Origin: Nansenia antarctica | Lineage: Eukaryota; Chordata; Actinopteri; Argentiniformes; Microstomatidae | Assembly: GCA_963989245.1 (NCBI GenBank) | Contig: OZ022342.1 | Span: 45,047,548-45,111,547, forward strand | Direction: 5' to 3' | DNA length: 64,000 nt | Shown here: positions 51,601 to 60,863 of the stretch, piece after piece | Numbering within the stretch: the stretch's first letter is position 1 | Layout: every line of letters begins with the position of its first letter | Position numbers and translations under genes: made by a program | Notes under the pieces: model-generated | What the model was told of the DNA's origin: nothing | Databases searched by the model: none | What the model saw: the letters and a program-made list of their open reading frames with translations, nothing else

Positions 51601-52048
51601 TCTCCCCACTAGGGAATTCTTGCATAGGCGGCACATCGCAACGACTGAGAAATGCCCCCACGGATGCACGGACACAGAACACATTAACCACCTGTTCTGT
51701 GAGTGCTCCGTGGCCAGGCGGGTCTGGGCCCTGTTTGTTCCCTCTGTCTCCCTAAACAGCCTGCTGACCCTGCCCCGCTTGACGAGCGAGAACATCCTGT
51801 ATGGTCCTCCCGGGGGGTGCACAACCCCCCAACTACAACAACAGTGGAGGATCATCAGCGCCGTCAAGCAGGTACTCTGGGAGACGAGGAACATCAGGGT
51901 CTATCAGAAACAGAGCGTCCACCTGACAACCCTGAGGAGGAGAATCACCCTCTGCCTCAGGGACCATGCTATTGTTGACTTTAAAAATAACCCGGATCAA
52001 GCAAGAGCGGTGTGGGGGGTGGAGAGATGGAAGGACGTCATCCTCTAA
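48662..52048 (+). CDS. E1 ORF2 protein, 1128 aa: AP endonuclease and reverse transcriptase
   Basis: All endonuclease and RT catalytic motifs are present (D142, N144, D220, H221; D581; YMDD). C-terminal zinc motif C998, C1002, H1010, C1015. It shares DRVSHG and INRGKC with B. One private change (NNIMSRV for NNITSRV, near residue 619). Intact. Confidence 0.95.
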   Translation: MRITISSLNTRSLRQPDKREVVYQYITQHQSDMYILQECAIPFKEMDATLEEEWTRGDSLWSGSNIDRADGVGILVANPFLQTKKGEVVESGRILVLDLEIQGSPLRVINVYGPTNVAKRVSLFKKLRSLLLIPTPVLVGGDFNCALRDEDRSRPRRDRSTTELQSIIDDFQLVDAGGTSPPTHTRVSSSGNSSSRIDMFLLSPGLRMGTLTSQAAHFSDHRMLTVSLEWDGQTRAGRGTWRMNTSILQDPTVVHSFSRRYLEWRTLKELFDSPIEWWEMVKARTKGYFGSVGRRKAAEQRARFQHHNAALQRLSLLQLGGLDVARELAETKQHLATLYREQQQKKQFREKLQGLEEEEKCTRHFFRKARSKHKPILSLYDTNGDTVSDRGNIPGVAREFYESLYNIKTTDETLMATFLDGLDRVPEGGESENPELTTEELTRAVHSLNTHKAPGPDGIPAEFYKTLWDLLKEDLAEVFKAVYREGRLGESMRQSTVTLIPKKGDLKDLRNWRPINLLPVDYKIMTKALTQRFQTLLPSVIAPDQTCSVPGRSINDNLLLVRDLILHSQERRSPLGLLSLDQEKAFDRVSHGFLQRVLRGMNFPQHLLNWTELCYNNIMSRVRINNQLTDPFPIKAGVRQGCPLAPLLYVIYLEPFLRKIRSSPNIMGYPLPGARGERLKVVAYMDDITIVGTDSRSISTATKVVEDYCAATGALINRGKCELFLSQHWQENLATSFPVKTENIKLLGITYQKDGGASGSWKETIRQVQKKICEWSARPLTMTGKILVLKAIVLPILLYLGRVFPPDRAVSKTIERIMFTFVWGSQMEKLKRTTLYKTVENGGKGVPDILNIIRAQGLSNLINNINNKDRKARFFEIYYATPILRTLRVTASINHTVPYSWDPPPVYKIWRDFAFKTGLSAAGLASWKYKDIMTFIRSKETITHPKASTAVDSKQVWKNINHKCTNNKQKDIAWMAAHGCLPTREFLHRRHIATTEKCPHGCTDTEHINHLFCECSVARRVWALFVPSVSLNSLLTLPRLTSENILYGPPGGCTTPQLQQQWRIISAVKQVLWETRNIRVYQKQSVHLTTLRRRITLCLRDHAIVDFKNNPDQARAVWGVERWKDVIL

Positions 52049-53243
52049 ACCCCCCCCCCATGCCGCGCCGCATCGCCCAACCCCCCCCCACCCCGGGCCT
52101 ACCTCACTACACCACCAGTTCCTGCACTATCACCTTCACCACCGTTCCAGCACAAGCCCTGGTCAGCAGTATCACCATCACAAGGACCAGGAGAGGAGCA
52201 GCGCACAACACCAACAGGGAAGTTTACTGCACCTTCCACCACCTACACATGTACACAGCACTGACCCACTTCCTACCCTCACCAGAATATCACCACACAC
52301 AACCCACAGCCGAACCAGCCGTCTCTGCCAGCACCACCAGCACCAGGATGACCAACACCACTGGGTCACAGGGAAGTACTGATCACCCGCCTGACACCAA
52401 AATGCACACTACACAAACCATGCACACCTCCCTTCTCTCACTCCTGTATCTTTTCAGGCACATGTCATATCCAGCTCTGACACCTACCCAGGCTTCCAGA
52501 CCCAGGAGCAGAGACCGGCGGGAACCACCACGTCACCCCAGCACCAACCCCAGGTTCCAACTCAGCGACCCCAAACCCCCTGTTCCGGGCCCCCCCCCCC
52601 CAACTCCAGGCCCCCAGCTACAGGCCCAGTCCCCTACCCGCCAACCCCCAACCCCCAGCCCGGAACAAGCTGAGAAGAGCCAGGGAGCTTTTTCCCTGGA
52701 TAAGCTGTGTACAGGTTTTTCGCCTCTGCTTGCCTGCCATGCGCCGAGCTCTCTGGGCCTCTCCTCAGGGGCCTCCGGTCGGCCTGCGTGCTCGATCTGC
52801 TCCGCCGCTGGGGCACCTGGTCCGGCTAGCCTCGTGAAGGGCTACAGGAGTCTGAGCCTGGTGGGCTGGGCCGGACGCGCCGGTGGTGGGTCGGGTGAGT
52901 CGGGTGTGTGGGGTCCCTCGGGGGAGGGAGGTGGGGGAGCCACGGCTTTGCACTGGTGGGCAAACTGGATAGTAGTCGCTCTACAACTAGAGGGCTGCAG
53001 GGGAATTTTTTCCCGGATGCACAGCGAACAGGTTTTTTACCCCTGCCTCCTACCGACACTGGAACCTGGACACTGAACACTGAACACTGAACATTACACT
53101 ACACTGGACAATACACTGAACACTGAGCACTTTAGTTAGTTTAATGTTGGTTGTTGTTGAATGTAATGTCTTAAATGTCTGATTGTTTGATTAATTGATT
53201 GTATACACGGTGTTGCGTTTTTATAAAAACCAATAAAAAACAC
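52049..53243 (+). other. E1 3' UTR (reference copy F)
   Basis: The first 300 nt are C-rich with CACCACCA motifs. A middle GC-rich part has the CCAGGGA stem-loop (52680-52699). The last 180 nt are AT-rich with CTGAACA repeats and the terminal hairpin. One frame stays open across much of it in most copies, but its sequence is low-complexity Pro/Thr/Ser/His and matches no family I recognise. Equivalent regions: 1740-2940, 12502-13703, 18909-20123, 26867-28060, 43052-44252 and 60864-62058. Confidence 0.8.
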
Positions 53244-53320
53244 TTTTACTAAAGACTTCCGTGGAGAGGAACACTTACGAGTTCAAGCTATTTTTGGCAG
53301 GCTCTGCGTCTAGCTGAGCC
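53244..53320 (+). pseudogene. 3' half of U2-U5 gene interrupted by copy F
   Basis: From TTTTACTAAAG to GAGCC; partner of 45894-45979. Confidence 0.88.
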
Positions 53321-53322
53321 CA

Positions 53323-53844
53323 TATCCGTGTTTCAAGGTAAGTCAGGTGGGAGAAGAAGAAGAAGAAGAAGAAGAAGAAGAAGAAGAAGAAGAAAAAAAT
53401 GTCTGGTTTAAATCTTAGAATGTCTGGTTTGAATCTTAGAATGTCTGGTTTAAACCTTTGAATGTCTGGTTTGAATCTTAGAATGTCTGGTTTAAACCTT
53501 AGAATGTCTGGTTTAAACCTTAGAATGTCTGGTTTAAATCTTAGAATGTCTGGTTTAAACCTTAGAATGTCTGGTTTGAACCTTAGAATGTCTGGTTTGA
53601 ATCTTAGAATGTCTGGTTTAAACCTTAGAATGTCTGGTTTGAACATTAGCATGTCTGGTTTAAACCTTAGAATGTCTGGTTTGAACCTTAGAATGTCTGG
53701 TTTGAATCTTAGAATGTCTGGTTTAAACCTTAGAATGTCTGGTTTGAACCTTAGAATGTCTAAGATGTCTTCAATGTCTTCTTCTTCTTCTTCTTCTTCT
53801 TCTTCTTCTTCGACCCCCACCTGACTTACCTTGAAACACGGATA
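53323..53844. repeat. Inverted-repeat cassette 20, shortened by four monomers
   Basis: The 21-bp satellite spans 53398-53762 (about 17 copies). It lacks the last four monomers of the standard order. Confidence 0.85.
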
Positions 53845-53947
53845 CAAGAAGAAGAAGAAGAAGAAGAAGAAGAAGAAGAAGGTCAACACAGCTTTCACAC
53901 TTTGACCTGAATGGCGGCGGTGGTGGGCACGGTTCAATTTATGAGTT

Positions 53948-54094
53948 ATTGCTTCTCGGCCTTTTGGCTAAGAACAAACTCTGGTTTCTCTTCAAAAAAA
54001 CGCACAAGCCTTTCGCCTTTTACTAAAGACTTCCGTGGAGAGGAACACTTACGAGTTCAAGCTATTTTTGGCAGGCTCTGCGTCTAGCTGAGCC
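53948..54094 (+). ncRNA. U2-U5 chimeric snRNA gene, intact unit
   Basis: 147 nt, complete. The arm after it reads TATCCATG instead of TATCCGTG. Confidence 0.82.
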
Positions 54095-54097
54095 CAT

Positions 54098-54582
54098 ATC
54101 CATGTTTCAAGGTAAGTCAGGTGGGAGAAGAAGAAGAAGAAGAAGAAGAAGAAGAAGAAGAAAAAAATGTCTGGTTTAAATCTTAGAATGTCTGGTTTGA
54201 ATCTTAGAATGTCTGGTTTAAACCTTTGAATGTCTGGTTTGAATCTTAGAATGTCTGGTTTAAACCTTAGAATGTCTGGTTTAAACCTTAGAATGTCTGG
54301 TTTAAATCTTAGAATGTCTGGTTTAAACCTTAGAATGTCTGGTTTGAACCTTAGAATGTCTGGTTTGAATCTTAGAATGTCTGGTTTAAACCTTAGAATG
54401 TCTGGTTTGAACCTTAGAATGTCTGGTTTAAACCTTAGAATGTCTGGTTTAAATCTTAGAATGTCTGGTTTAAACCTTAGAATGTCTGGTTTAAACCTTA
54501 GAATGTCTAAGATGTCTTCAATGTCTTCTTCTTCTTCTTCTTCTTCTTCGACCCCCACCTGACTTACCTTGAAACACGGATA
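54098..54582. repeat. Inverted-repeat cassette 21, shortened by five monomers
   Basis: The 21-bp satellite spans 54166-54508 (about 16 copies). The CATTAGCATG monomer and its neighbours are missing, consistent with an internal deletion. Confidence 0.85.
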
Positions 54583-54667
54583 CAAGAAGAAGAAGAAGAA
54601 GGTCAACACAGCTTTCACACTTTGACCTGAATGGCGGCGGTGGTGGGCACGGTTCAATTTATGAGTT

Positions 54668-54753
54668 ATTGCTTCTCGGCCTTTTGGCTAAGAACAAACT
54701 CTGGTTTCTCTTCAAAAAAACGCACAAGCCTTTCGCCTTTTACTAAAGACTTC
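54668..54753 (+). pseudogene. 5' part of U2-U5 gene interrupted by copy G
   Basis: U2 leader and U5 5' half through CTTTTACTAAAGACTTC. Confidence 0.88.
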
Positions 54754-54829
54754 AAGGCCTTTTGGCTAAGAACAAACTCTGGTTTCTCTTCAAGAAGCGC
54801 ACAGGCCTTTCGCCCTTACTAGAGACTTC
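54754..54829 (+). other. 5' transduced snRNA sequence at the head of copy G
   Basis: Directly after the target duplication comes AAGGCCTTTTGGCTAAGAAC (inside the U2 leader) and then a variant U5 5' half (CTTCAAGAAGCGCAC, CCCTTACTAGAGACTTC) up to the first element base. It is a second, tandem U2-U5 5' half that the empty array does not have, so it was brought in with the element. It is shorter than the B/D leader, as 5' truncation during reverse transcription would give. Confidence 0.8.
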
Positions 54830-54959
54830 TATTAAAGCTAGTCTCCGGTGGGGTGTGGGTTTTTGTGTTTTTTTTGAGAAATCTAGGGTTTTTCCTTTTT
54901 CCTCACTAGGCTCTATGCCCCTCCTTTTTTTCTATTCTTGGTCGGGGAGCACGTCTTCT

Positions 54960-55551
54960 CAGTAGGTGGCTTGTCCGCTGCTGGGAGGTGGCTCCCCCGA
55001 CCCACCCCCCCTCTTTGAGCGGAACAGGCCGGGATTCGAGAGGAGCTGCCGGAGACCCGCGACTCTTCCAGTAGGTGGCCTTTTCACCACTGGGGCAGTT
55101 CGGCCGCTGGGCAGCCCCCCTCCAAAGAGCGGAAAGGCCGGACCCCGAGAGGAGCTTCCAAAGACCGCGACTCTTCCAGTAGGTGACCAGTAGGTGGCCT
55201 GCCCGCCACTGGAGCCACTGGAGCACGAGTTCGGCCCCTGGGCAGCCCCCCTCCAAAGAGCGGAAAGGCCGGACCCCGAGAGGAGCTTCCAAAGACCGCG
55301 ACTCTTCCAGTAGGTGACCAGTAGGTGGCCTGCCCGCCACTGGAGCCACTGGAGCACGAGTTCGGCCCCTGGGCAGCCCCCCTCCAAAGAGCGGACAGGC
55401 CGGACCCCGAGAGGAGCTTCCAAAGACCGCGACTCTTTCAGTAGGTGGCCTGCCCGCCACTGGAGCACGAGTTCGGCCCCTGGGCAGCCCCCCTCAAAAG
55501 AGCGGAAAGGCCGGACCCCGAGAGGAGCTTCCGAAGACCTCGACTCCCCCA
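54960..55551 (+). repeat. 5' UTR tandem monomers of copy G
   Basis: Five monomers as in copy B, with one private change (GGGATTCGAGAGG). Confidence 0.85.
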
Positions 55552-55656
55552 AGCACGCCAGAGGTGAGAGAGGGCCCAACACCCACCAGCCGACCCAGCT
55601 GAGCCAGTGGACCCCAACCAGACCAGGAGGGAGGACAACTATAACATCTAAGCTAG

Positions 55657-55726
55657 GAGCGAGAGGGACACAGGGGAGTGCTTTGAAGACCGTAGGTCTC
55701 TGGCCACCTGGTGTCCCCACTCGCTC
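55657..55726 (+). other. 70-nt 5' UTR hairpin, copy G
   Basis: As in copy D. Confidence 0.68.
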
Positions 55727-55941
55727 TCAGGTGTCCCTCTTTTGTCCCCAGACGGGAACCCAGTTCCAGACCCAAGCCAGAGTCCAAAATCTGCCGTGAG
55801 GACCTGAGAGGAACAACACCCCTAACCTAACGGCAAGTACCCTATTCCCCCCCCCAAAAAAATTATCTACAACCTCCCCCTAACCCTATTCCTCTCCCTC
55901 CTTCCTCCCTGATCCCCCACCCCCCCCACCCCACTCCAACG

Positions 55942-57480
55942 ATGAACCCCGGAGCGATGCGGCGCTACAACGCCGTCAGGTTGACGCTCAACCCAACTGA
56001 GGAGGCTGCCAGGGATGGAGCCCCCCAACAGAAGACTGCCAGACCAGTAACAACGATGACCCGCCTGGAATTCAGCAGGGCGGTTCTACAGAGAGGTATG
56101 GGCTTTGTGCCGTCTGATCTAAACTGCCTGGTGAAGCCCCCTGGGCCGAATGAATGTTTTGAAGTTAGCTTTAAAACCCCCCAACTGTTAGAGGAATTCT
56201 GGACCTTTCATAGGATTAATGAACACAAACCCCCACTTAACCGTTTTACAGCCCACCCACTAACGGATTTAGAATCAAAAGTGGTCACAATTCAATTCCA
56301 CAATGAGGTGATTCAGGAATATGATATTGAGGTGTGGCTACACCGTCATGCCACCCTTAAATCGGGGGCCCGGATGGTCCTGGATGAAGACGGAGTGTGG
56401 ACGGGGGCCAAGAAATGGCTGGTGCAACTCCGTCCGGACCCGGAGGGGATAGGCGGAGTCCAACATATCCCCAGCACCATCAACCTGGGGAACAACAGGG
56501 GCTCCGTCTACTACTACGGTATGCCGAAGCTCTGCAGGAACTGCGGCCAATTGGGCCATCTGGCAGCGGCCTGCAAGGCCGTGGTATGTAAAATCTGCCG
56601 CCAAGACCACCCGACGTCGGAGTGCACCACGACCAGACCTTGCAACCTGTGCGGGGGACAGGGGCATCTTTACCGTGACTGCCCAAGTTCCTATGCAAGT
56701 AGAGCCCGGGGCTATAAATCCAACCAACCCCCACCCCCACCCCAACCCCCACCCCAACCCCCACCCCAACCCACACCCCAACCCACACCCAACATGGAGG
56801 AAGAGAAGGGAGAGACGGAGGAGGACCGGCGCCCGAGCGATGGAGGGGACGATCAGAGCTCGAGCGACGGAGAAGGAGAAGGAGAGGAACCAACCGTCCC
56901 AGCACCCCCTACAGACAACCTCAACACCCACCCCCTCCTAAACCCCATGGCCACCTCCACCCCCTGCAAAAACACCATGAAGGGGGAGCCGGCCTCTATT
57001 GAGATAGCCACCAGCAGCACACCGCAGATCCACCTCCCCTCCCAATCAGACAGTGAAAATGACTGGAGCTTGGCTCAACCAAAACGCAAAAGACCACAAA
57101 AAAAGGCAATCCGGAAAAAACCAGACAAAAAGACTACTCCAGAACCCAAACCCCAACGCCATACAGGTAAGCCGGCTCCCCCCCCCAAACCCTCCTCCCC
57201 ACCCTCTTCCTCTCTCCAGTCATCACATGCTCCTCACCCTGCACAGCCCACCAGCCACCCCCAGTCCATGCTCACCGGACCGTACGGGCCACCGAAAATC
57301 ACCTCATCAACAACACAGATGAGGGGGCCACCAGGCAGTCAGAGGGGAGACAACCCCCACACCATGAGCAGCCAAGGGGAGGTACCACACTATCTGGCCC
57401 CCAACGACCCATTGGAGGGCCTCAACCTCATGTGCAATAGCTTAGCAAAAATTGGAACAAACCAAATCCAAGAACCATGA
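55942..57480 (+). CDS. E1 ORF1 protein, 512 aa
   Basis: Same architecture as copy B ORF1 with a shortened Pro/Gln tract and R24. Three CCHC knuckles are intact. The stop overlaps the ORF2 ATG. Confidence 0.93.
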   Translation: MNPGAMRRYNAVRLTLNPTEEAARDGAPQQKTARPVTTMTRLEFSRAVLQRGMGFVPSDLNCLVKPPGPNECFEVSFKTPQLLEEFWTFHRINEHKPPLNRFTAHPLTDLESKVVTIQFHNEVIQEYDIEVWLHRHATLKSGARMVLDEDGVWTGAKKWLVQLRPDPEGIGGVQHIPSTINLGNNRGSVYYYGMPKLCRNCGQLGHLAAACKAVVCKICRQDHPTSECTTTRPCNLCGGQGHLYRDCPSSYASRARGYKSNQPPPPPQPPPQPPPQPTPQPTPNMEEEKGETEEDRRPSDGGDDQSSSDGEGEGEEPTVPAPPTDNLNTHPLLNPMATSTPCKNTMKGEPASIEIATSSTPQIHLPSQSDSENDWSLAQPKRKRPQKKAIRKKPDKKTTPEPKPQRHTGKPAPPPKPSSPPSSSLQSSHAPHPAQPTSHPQSMLTGPYGPPKITSSTTQMRGPPGSQRGDNPHTMSSQGEVPHYLAPNDPLEGLNLMCNSLAKIGTNQIQEP

Positions 57481-60400
57481 GGATAACAATCTCATCTCTC
57501 AACACCAGAAGCCTCCGGCAACCAGACAAACGGGAGGTCGTCTACCAGTACATCACCCAACATCAGTCAGACATGTATATCCTCCAGGAGTGCGCCATCC
57601 CATTCAAGGAGATGGACGCCACCCTGAAGGAGGAATGGACACGGGGGGACTCTCTCTGGTCAGGCTCAAACATTGATAGAGCTGATGGGGTCGGCATTTT
57701 GGTGGCCAACCCTTTTCTGCAGACCAAAAAGGGGGAGGTTGTAGAGAGCGGGCGAATCCTGGTTCTGGACCTAGAGATCCAGGGTTCGCCGCTGAGGGTC
57801 ATCAATGTGTACGGCCCAACCAACGTGGCCAAGAGAGTCTCCCTTTTCAAGAAACTTCGGTCTCTCCTCCTCATCCCCACACCAGTCCTAGTGGGGGGAG
57901 ATTTCAACTGTGCCCTCCGGGATGAGGACCGCAGCAGGCCCAGGAGAGACCGATCCACTACAGAACTTCAGTCCATCATAGACGACTTCCAACTGGTAGA
58001 CGCCGGTGGCACCTCCCCGCCGACACACACAAGGGTGAGTTCCTCCGGGAATTCTTCCTCCAGGATAGACATGTTCTTGCTCTCGCCAGGTCTGAGGATG
58101 GGAACCCTGACCAGCCAGGCGGCCCACTTCTCGGACCACAGGATGTTGACAGTGTCCCTGGAATGGGATGGCCAAACAAGAGCGGGTAGGGGTACCTGGA
58201 GGATGAATACATCGATCCTTCAGGACCCAACAGTGGTGCATTCCTTCTCCAGGCGCTACCTGGAGTGGAGGACCCTAAAAGAACTGTTCGACTCCCCGAT
58301 AGAGTGGTGGGAGATGGTTAAGGCCAGGACAAAGGGCTACTTCGGGTCAGTCGGAAGGAGGAAAGCGGCAGAACAGAGGGCCAGGTTTCAACACCACAAC
58401 GCGGCCCTCCAACGCCTAAGTCTCCTACAACTGGGTGGTCTGGATGTGGCCCGAGAACTGGCTGAGACCAAACAACACCTTGCCACCCTCTACCGGGAGC
58501 AACAACAAAAGAAACAGTTCAGGGAAAAACTCCAGGGCCTGGAGGAGGAGGAGAAATGCACACGCCACTTCTTCCGCAAGGCACGGTCAAAACACAAGCC
58601 TATCCTGTCCCTATACGACACCAATGGGGACACCGTGTCAGACAGAGGCAACATCCCGGGGGTGGCAAGAGAGTTCTACGAGAGTCTCTACAACATCAAG
58701 ACAACCGACGAGACTCTCATGGCCACCTTCCTGGATGGTCTGGACCGGGTCCCCGAGGGTGGTGAGAGTGAGAACCCAGAGCTGACCACGGAGGAGCTCA
58801 CCCGGGCCGTGCACTCCTTGAATACACACAAGGCCCCTGGACCGGATGGGATCCCAGCAGAGTTCTACAAGACTCTCTGGGATCTCCTCAAGGAGGACTT
58901 GGCGGAGGTCTTCAAAGCCGTCTACAGGGAAGGGAGGCTTGGAGAGTCAATGAGACAGAGTACGGTCACACTGATCCCCAAGAAAGGGGACCTCAAGGAC
59001 CTCCGGAACTGGCGCCCCATCAATCTCCTCCCAGTGGACTATAAAATTATGACAAAAGCCCTCACCCAACGGTTTCAAACCCTCCTCCCCTCAGTTATAG
59101 CCCCTGACCAGACCTGTAGCGTCCCCGGTAGGTCCATCAATGACAACCTGCTCCTGGTGAGAGACCTCATCCTGCACTCCCAGGAGCGGAGGTCCCCTTT
59201 AGGCCTTCTCAGCCTGGATCAGGAGAAGGCCTTTGACAGGGTTAACCATGGTTTCCTGCAGAGGGTGCTGAGAGGCATGAACTTCCCCCAGCACCTGCTC
59301 AACTGGACCGAACTCTGCTACAACAACATCACGAGCAGAGTTCGGATCAACAACCAGTTGACAGACCCCTTCCCCATCAAAGCTGGAGTACGGCAGGGAT
59401 GCCCCTTGGCCCCTCTACTGTACGTCATCTACCTGGAGCCGTTCCTACGGAAGATCAGGAGCTCCCCCAACATCATGGGCTACCCTCTACCAGGGGCCCG
59501 GGGGGAGAGGCTCAAGGTGGTGGCGTACATGGACGACATTACCATCGTCGGCACGGATAGTCGCTCCATTTCCACAGCAACGAAAGTGGTGGAGGACTAC
59601 TGTGCAGCCACTGGCGCCCTGATCAATAGGAGTAAGTGTGAGCTGTTTCTGTCGCAGCACTGGCAGGAGAACCTGGCAACCTCCTTCCCTGTAAAGACGG
59701 AAAACATTAAGCTGCTGGGGATCACCTACCAGAAAGATGGAGGAGCCTCCGGCAGCTGGAAGGAGACCATCCGCCAGGTCCAAAAGAAGATCTGTGAGTG
59801 GAGTGCACGGCCTCTCACAATGACAGGCAAGATCCTGGTCCTGAGGGCTATTGTTCTTCCCATTCTCCTTTACCTGGGCAGGGTGTTTCCCCCAGACAGA
59901 GCAGTATCCAAAACCATCGAAAGGATCATGTTTACCTTTGTCTGGGGGAGCCAGATGGAAAAACTAAAACGCACCACCCTGTACAAAACAGTGGAGAATG
60001 GGGGGAAAGGGGTCCCAGACATCCTAAACATCATTAGGGCACAGGGACTCTCCAACCTCATCAACAACATCAACAACAAAGATAGGAAAGCCAGGTTCTT
60101 TGAAATATACTATGCCACACCCATCCTCCGGACACTCAGGGTGACCGCATCAATAAATCACACTGTGCCCTACAGCTGGGACCCCCCTCCTGTCTACAAG
60201 ATATGGAGGGACTTTGCCTTCAAGACAGGATTGTCCGCGGCTGGGCTGGCCTCATGGAAATACAAAGACATTATGACCTTCATAAGGTCGAAGGAAACCA
60301 TTACTCACCCCAAGGCCAGCACAGCCGTGGACTCCAAACAGGTATGGAAAAACATTAATCATAAATGTACTAACAATAAACAAAAAGACATTGCCTGGAT

Positions 60401-60863
60401 GGCTGCTCATGGTTGTCTCCCCACTAGGGAATTCTTGCATAGGCGGCACATCGCAACGACTGATAAATGCCCCCACGGATGCACGGACACAGAACACATT
60501 AACCACCTGTTCTGTGAGTGCTCCGTGGCCAGGCGGGTCTGGGCCCTGTTTGTTCCCTCTGTCTCCCTAAACAGCCTGCTGACCCTGCCCCGCTTGACGG
60601 GCGATAACATCCTGTATGGTCCTCCCGGGGGGTGCACAAACCCCCAACTACAACAACAGTGGAGGATCATCAGCGCCGTCAAGCAGGTACTCTGGGAGAC
60701 GAGGAACATCAGGGTCTATCAGAAACAGAGCGTCCACCTGACAACCCTGAGGAGGAGAATCACCCTCTGCCTCAGGGACCATGCTATTGTTGACTTTAAA
60801 AATAACCCGGATCAAGCAAGAGCGGTGTGGGGGGTGGAGAGATGGAAGGACGTCATCCTCTAA
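57477..60863 (+). CDS. E1 ORF2 protein, 1128 aa: AP endonuclease and reverse transcriptase
   Basis: All catalytic motifs are present. Private changes: ATLKEEW (others ATLEEEW), ILVLRAIV (others ILVLKAIV) and GCTNPQL (others GCTTPQL). Shares INRSKC and LTGDNILYG with copy A. Intact. Confidence 0.95.
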   Translation: MRITISSLNTRSLRQPDKREVVYQYITQHQSDMYILQECAIPFKEMDATLKEEWTRGDSLWSGSNIDRADGVGILVANPFLQTKKGEVVESGRILVLDLEIQGSPLRVINVYGPTNVAKRVSLFKKLRSLLLIPTPVLVGGDFNCALRDEDRSRPRRDRSTTELQSIIDDFQLVDAGGTSPPTHTRVSSSGNSSSRIDMFLLSPGLRMGTLTSQAAHFSDHRMLTVSLEWDGQTRAGRGTWRMNTSILQDPTVVHSFSRRYLEWRTLKELFDSPIEWWEMVKARTKGYFGSVGRRKAAEQRARFQHHNAALQRLSLLQLGGLDVARELAETKQHLATLYREQQQKKQFREKLQGLEEEEKCTRHFFRKARSKHKPILSLYDTNGDTVSDRGNIPGVAREFYESLYNIKTTDETLMATFLDGLDRVPEGGESENPELTTEELTRAVHSLNTHKAPGPDGIPAEFYKTLWDLLKEDLAEVFKAVYREGRLGESMRQSTVTLIPKKGDLKDLRNWRPINLLPVDYKIMTKALTQRFQTLLPSVIAPDQTCSVPGRSINDNLLLVRDLILHSQERRSPLGLLSLDQEKAFDRVNHGFLQRVLRGMNFPQHLLNWTELCYNNITSRVRINNQLTDPFPIKAGVRQGCPLAPLLYVIYLEPFLRKIRSSPNIMGYPLPGARGERLKVVAYMDDITIVGTDSRSISTATKVVEDYCAATGALINRSKCELFLSQHWQENLATSFPVKTENIKLLGITYQKDGGASGSWKETIRQVQKKICEWSARPLTMTGKILVLRAIVLPILLYLGRVFPPDRAVSKTIERIMFTFVWGSQMEKLKRTTLYKTVENGGKGVPDILNIIRAQGLSNLINNINNKDRKARFFEIYYATPILRTLRVTASINHTVPYSWDPPPVYKIWRDFAFKTGLSAAGLASWKYKDIMTFIRSKETITHPKASTAVDSKQVWKNINHKCTNNKQKDIAWMAAHGCLPTREFLHRRHIATTDKCPHGCTDTEHINHLFCECSVARRVWALFVPSVSLNSLLTLPRLTGDNILYGPPGGCTNPQLQQQWRIISAVKQVLWETRNIRVYQKQSVHLTTLRRRITLCLRDHAIVDFKNNPDQARAVWGVERWKDVIL

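Larger units (their letters stand above)
45980..53243 (+). mobile_element. E1 copy F: full-length retrotransposon with clean target duplication
   Basis: About 7.26 kb and the best reference copy. It starts TATTAAAGCTAG directly after CTTTTACTAAAGACTTC and ends ...AAAAACAC before TTTTACTAAAGACTTCC, giving a duplication of about 16-17 bp and defining both element ends. 5' UTR 45980-47090, ORF1 47091-48665, ORF2 48662-52048, 3' UTR 52049-53243. It has no transduced leader. ORFs are intact; closest to copy B in the coding region, but the 3' UTR has the G-type small deletion near 52885, so it may be recombinant. Confidence 0.95.
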
